Assembly: GCA_016195405.1 (NCBI GenBank)
Contig: JACPZP010000170.1
Location: forward strand, 1-42,104
Source of the DNA: Planctomycetota bacterium
Lineage (GTDB): Bacteria > Planctomycetota > Planctomycetia > Gemmatales > Gemmataceae
Length of the DNA: 42,104 bases
Reading direction: 5' to 3'
Below are positions 42,092 through 42,104 of the stretch, piece by piece. The position numbers were made by a program, and so were the translations under genes. Below the pieces are notes generated by a model, which was given only the letters and a program-made list of their open reading frames with translations, was not told the origin of the DNA and searched no databases. Within the stretch, counting starts at the first letter, position 1. Each line of letters begins with the position of its first letter.

Positions 42092-42104
42092 GTGCCCCAA
42101 GAAC

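Overview
The window looks like a chromosomal segment of a GC-rich planctomycete (Planctomycetota, probably near the Gemmatales/Isosphaerales group). The reasons are protein types typical of that phylum: a 1395-residue Ser/Thr kinase with a TPR tail, a secreted giant WD40 protein, a DUF1559-like membrane protein, a NuoA with an extra loop, a DUF2203 protein inside a complex I cluster, and many palindromic intergenic repeats. This is inference from protein character; there is no rRNA or other taxonomic marker. I see no tRNA, rRNA, CRISPR array or prophage.

Layout. 1-8320 is an accessory plus-strand run: a partial gene, a DUF234-type ATPase behind a perfect palindrome, small hypothetical and enzyme genes (VOC, SUKH-like, membrane protein), then a close-packed set of an orphan RHH antitoxin-like protein, a SnoaL-like protein, a HELGH protein and an alpha/beta hydrolase. 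8425-12612 is the large kinase. 12706-14622 (minus) holds a group II PLP decarboxylase and an RHH/zinc-ribbon regulator. 14781-19601 is a partial complex I cluster in the order nuoI, DUF2203, nuoA, nuoB, nuoC, an orphan gene, nuoD. 19614-22309 (minus) is a sulfur-handling unit: ArsR regulator, rhodanese-DUF2892 membrane protein and CoA-disulfide reductase-rhodanese fusion. Matching operator-like sites lie in the two promoters. 22512-23059 has a 55-residue SEC-C protein and an array of eleven 21-bp repeats. 23290-27921 is the WD40 protein with 35 repeats by eye. 27993-37574 holds an SNF2 helicase, a ferritin-like protein, a lactonase, a DUF1559-like membrane protein, an MMPL exporter and a deoxyhypusine-synthase-like protein. 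37652-40120 has two hypothetical proteins and an RluA-type pseudouridine synthase. 40150-41013 is a REP-associated tyrosine transposase flanked by its own palindromes, and 41034-42044 is an MDR oxidoreductase.

How it fits together. The nuo genes encode the peripheral-arm/junction subunits I, A, B, C and D; the remaining subunits must lie elsewhere. The ArsR-rhodanese-CoADR set reads as a small sulfane-sulfur response regulon. The strongest structural signals are the several unrelated hairpin-repeat families, one with its probable transposase in the same window, the paired ArsR operator sites, the 21-bp array, the evenly spaced Thr motifs ahead of the kinase domain, and the 5 x 7 arrangement of the WD40 protein.
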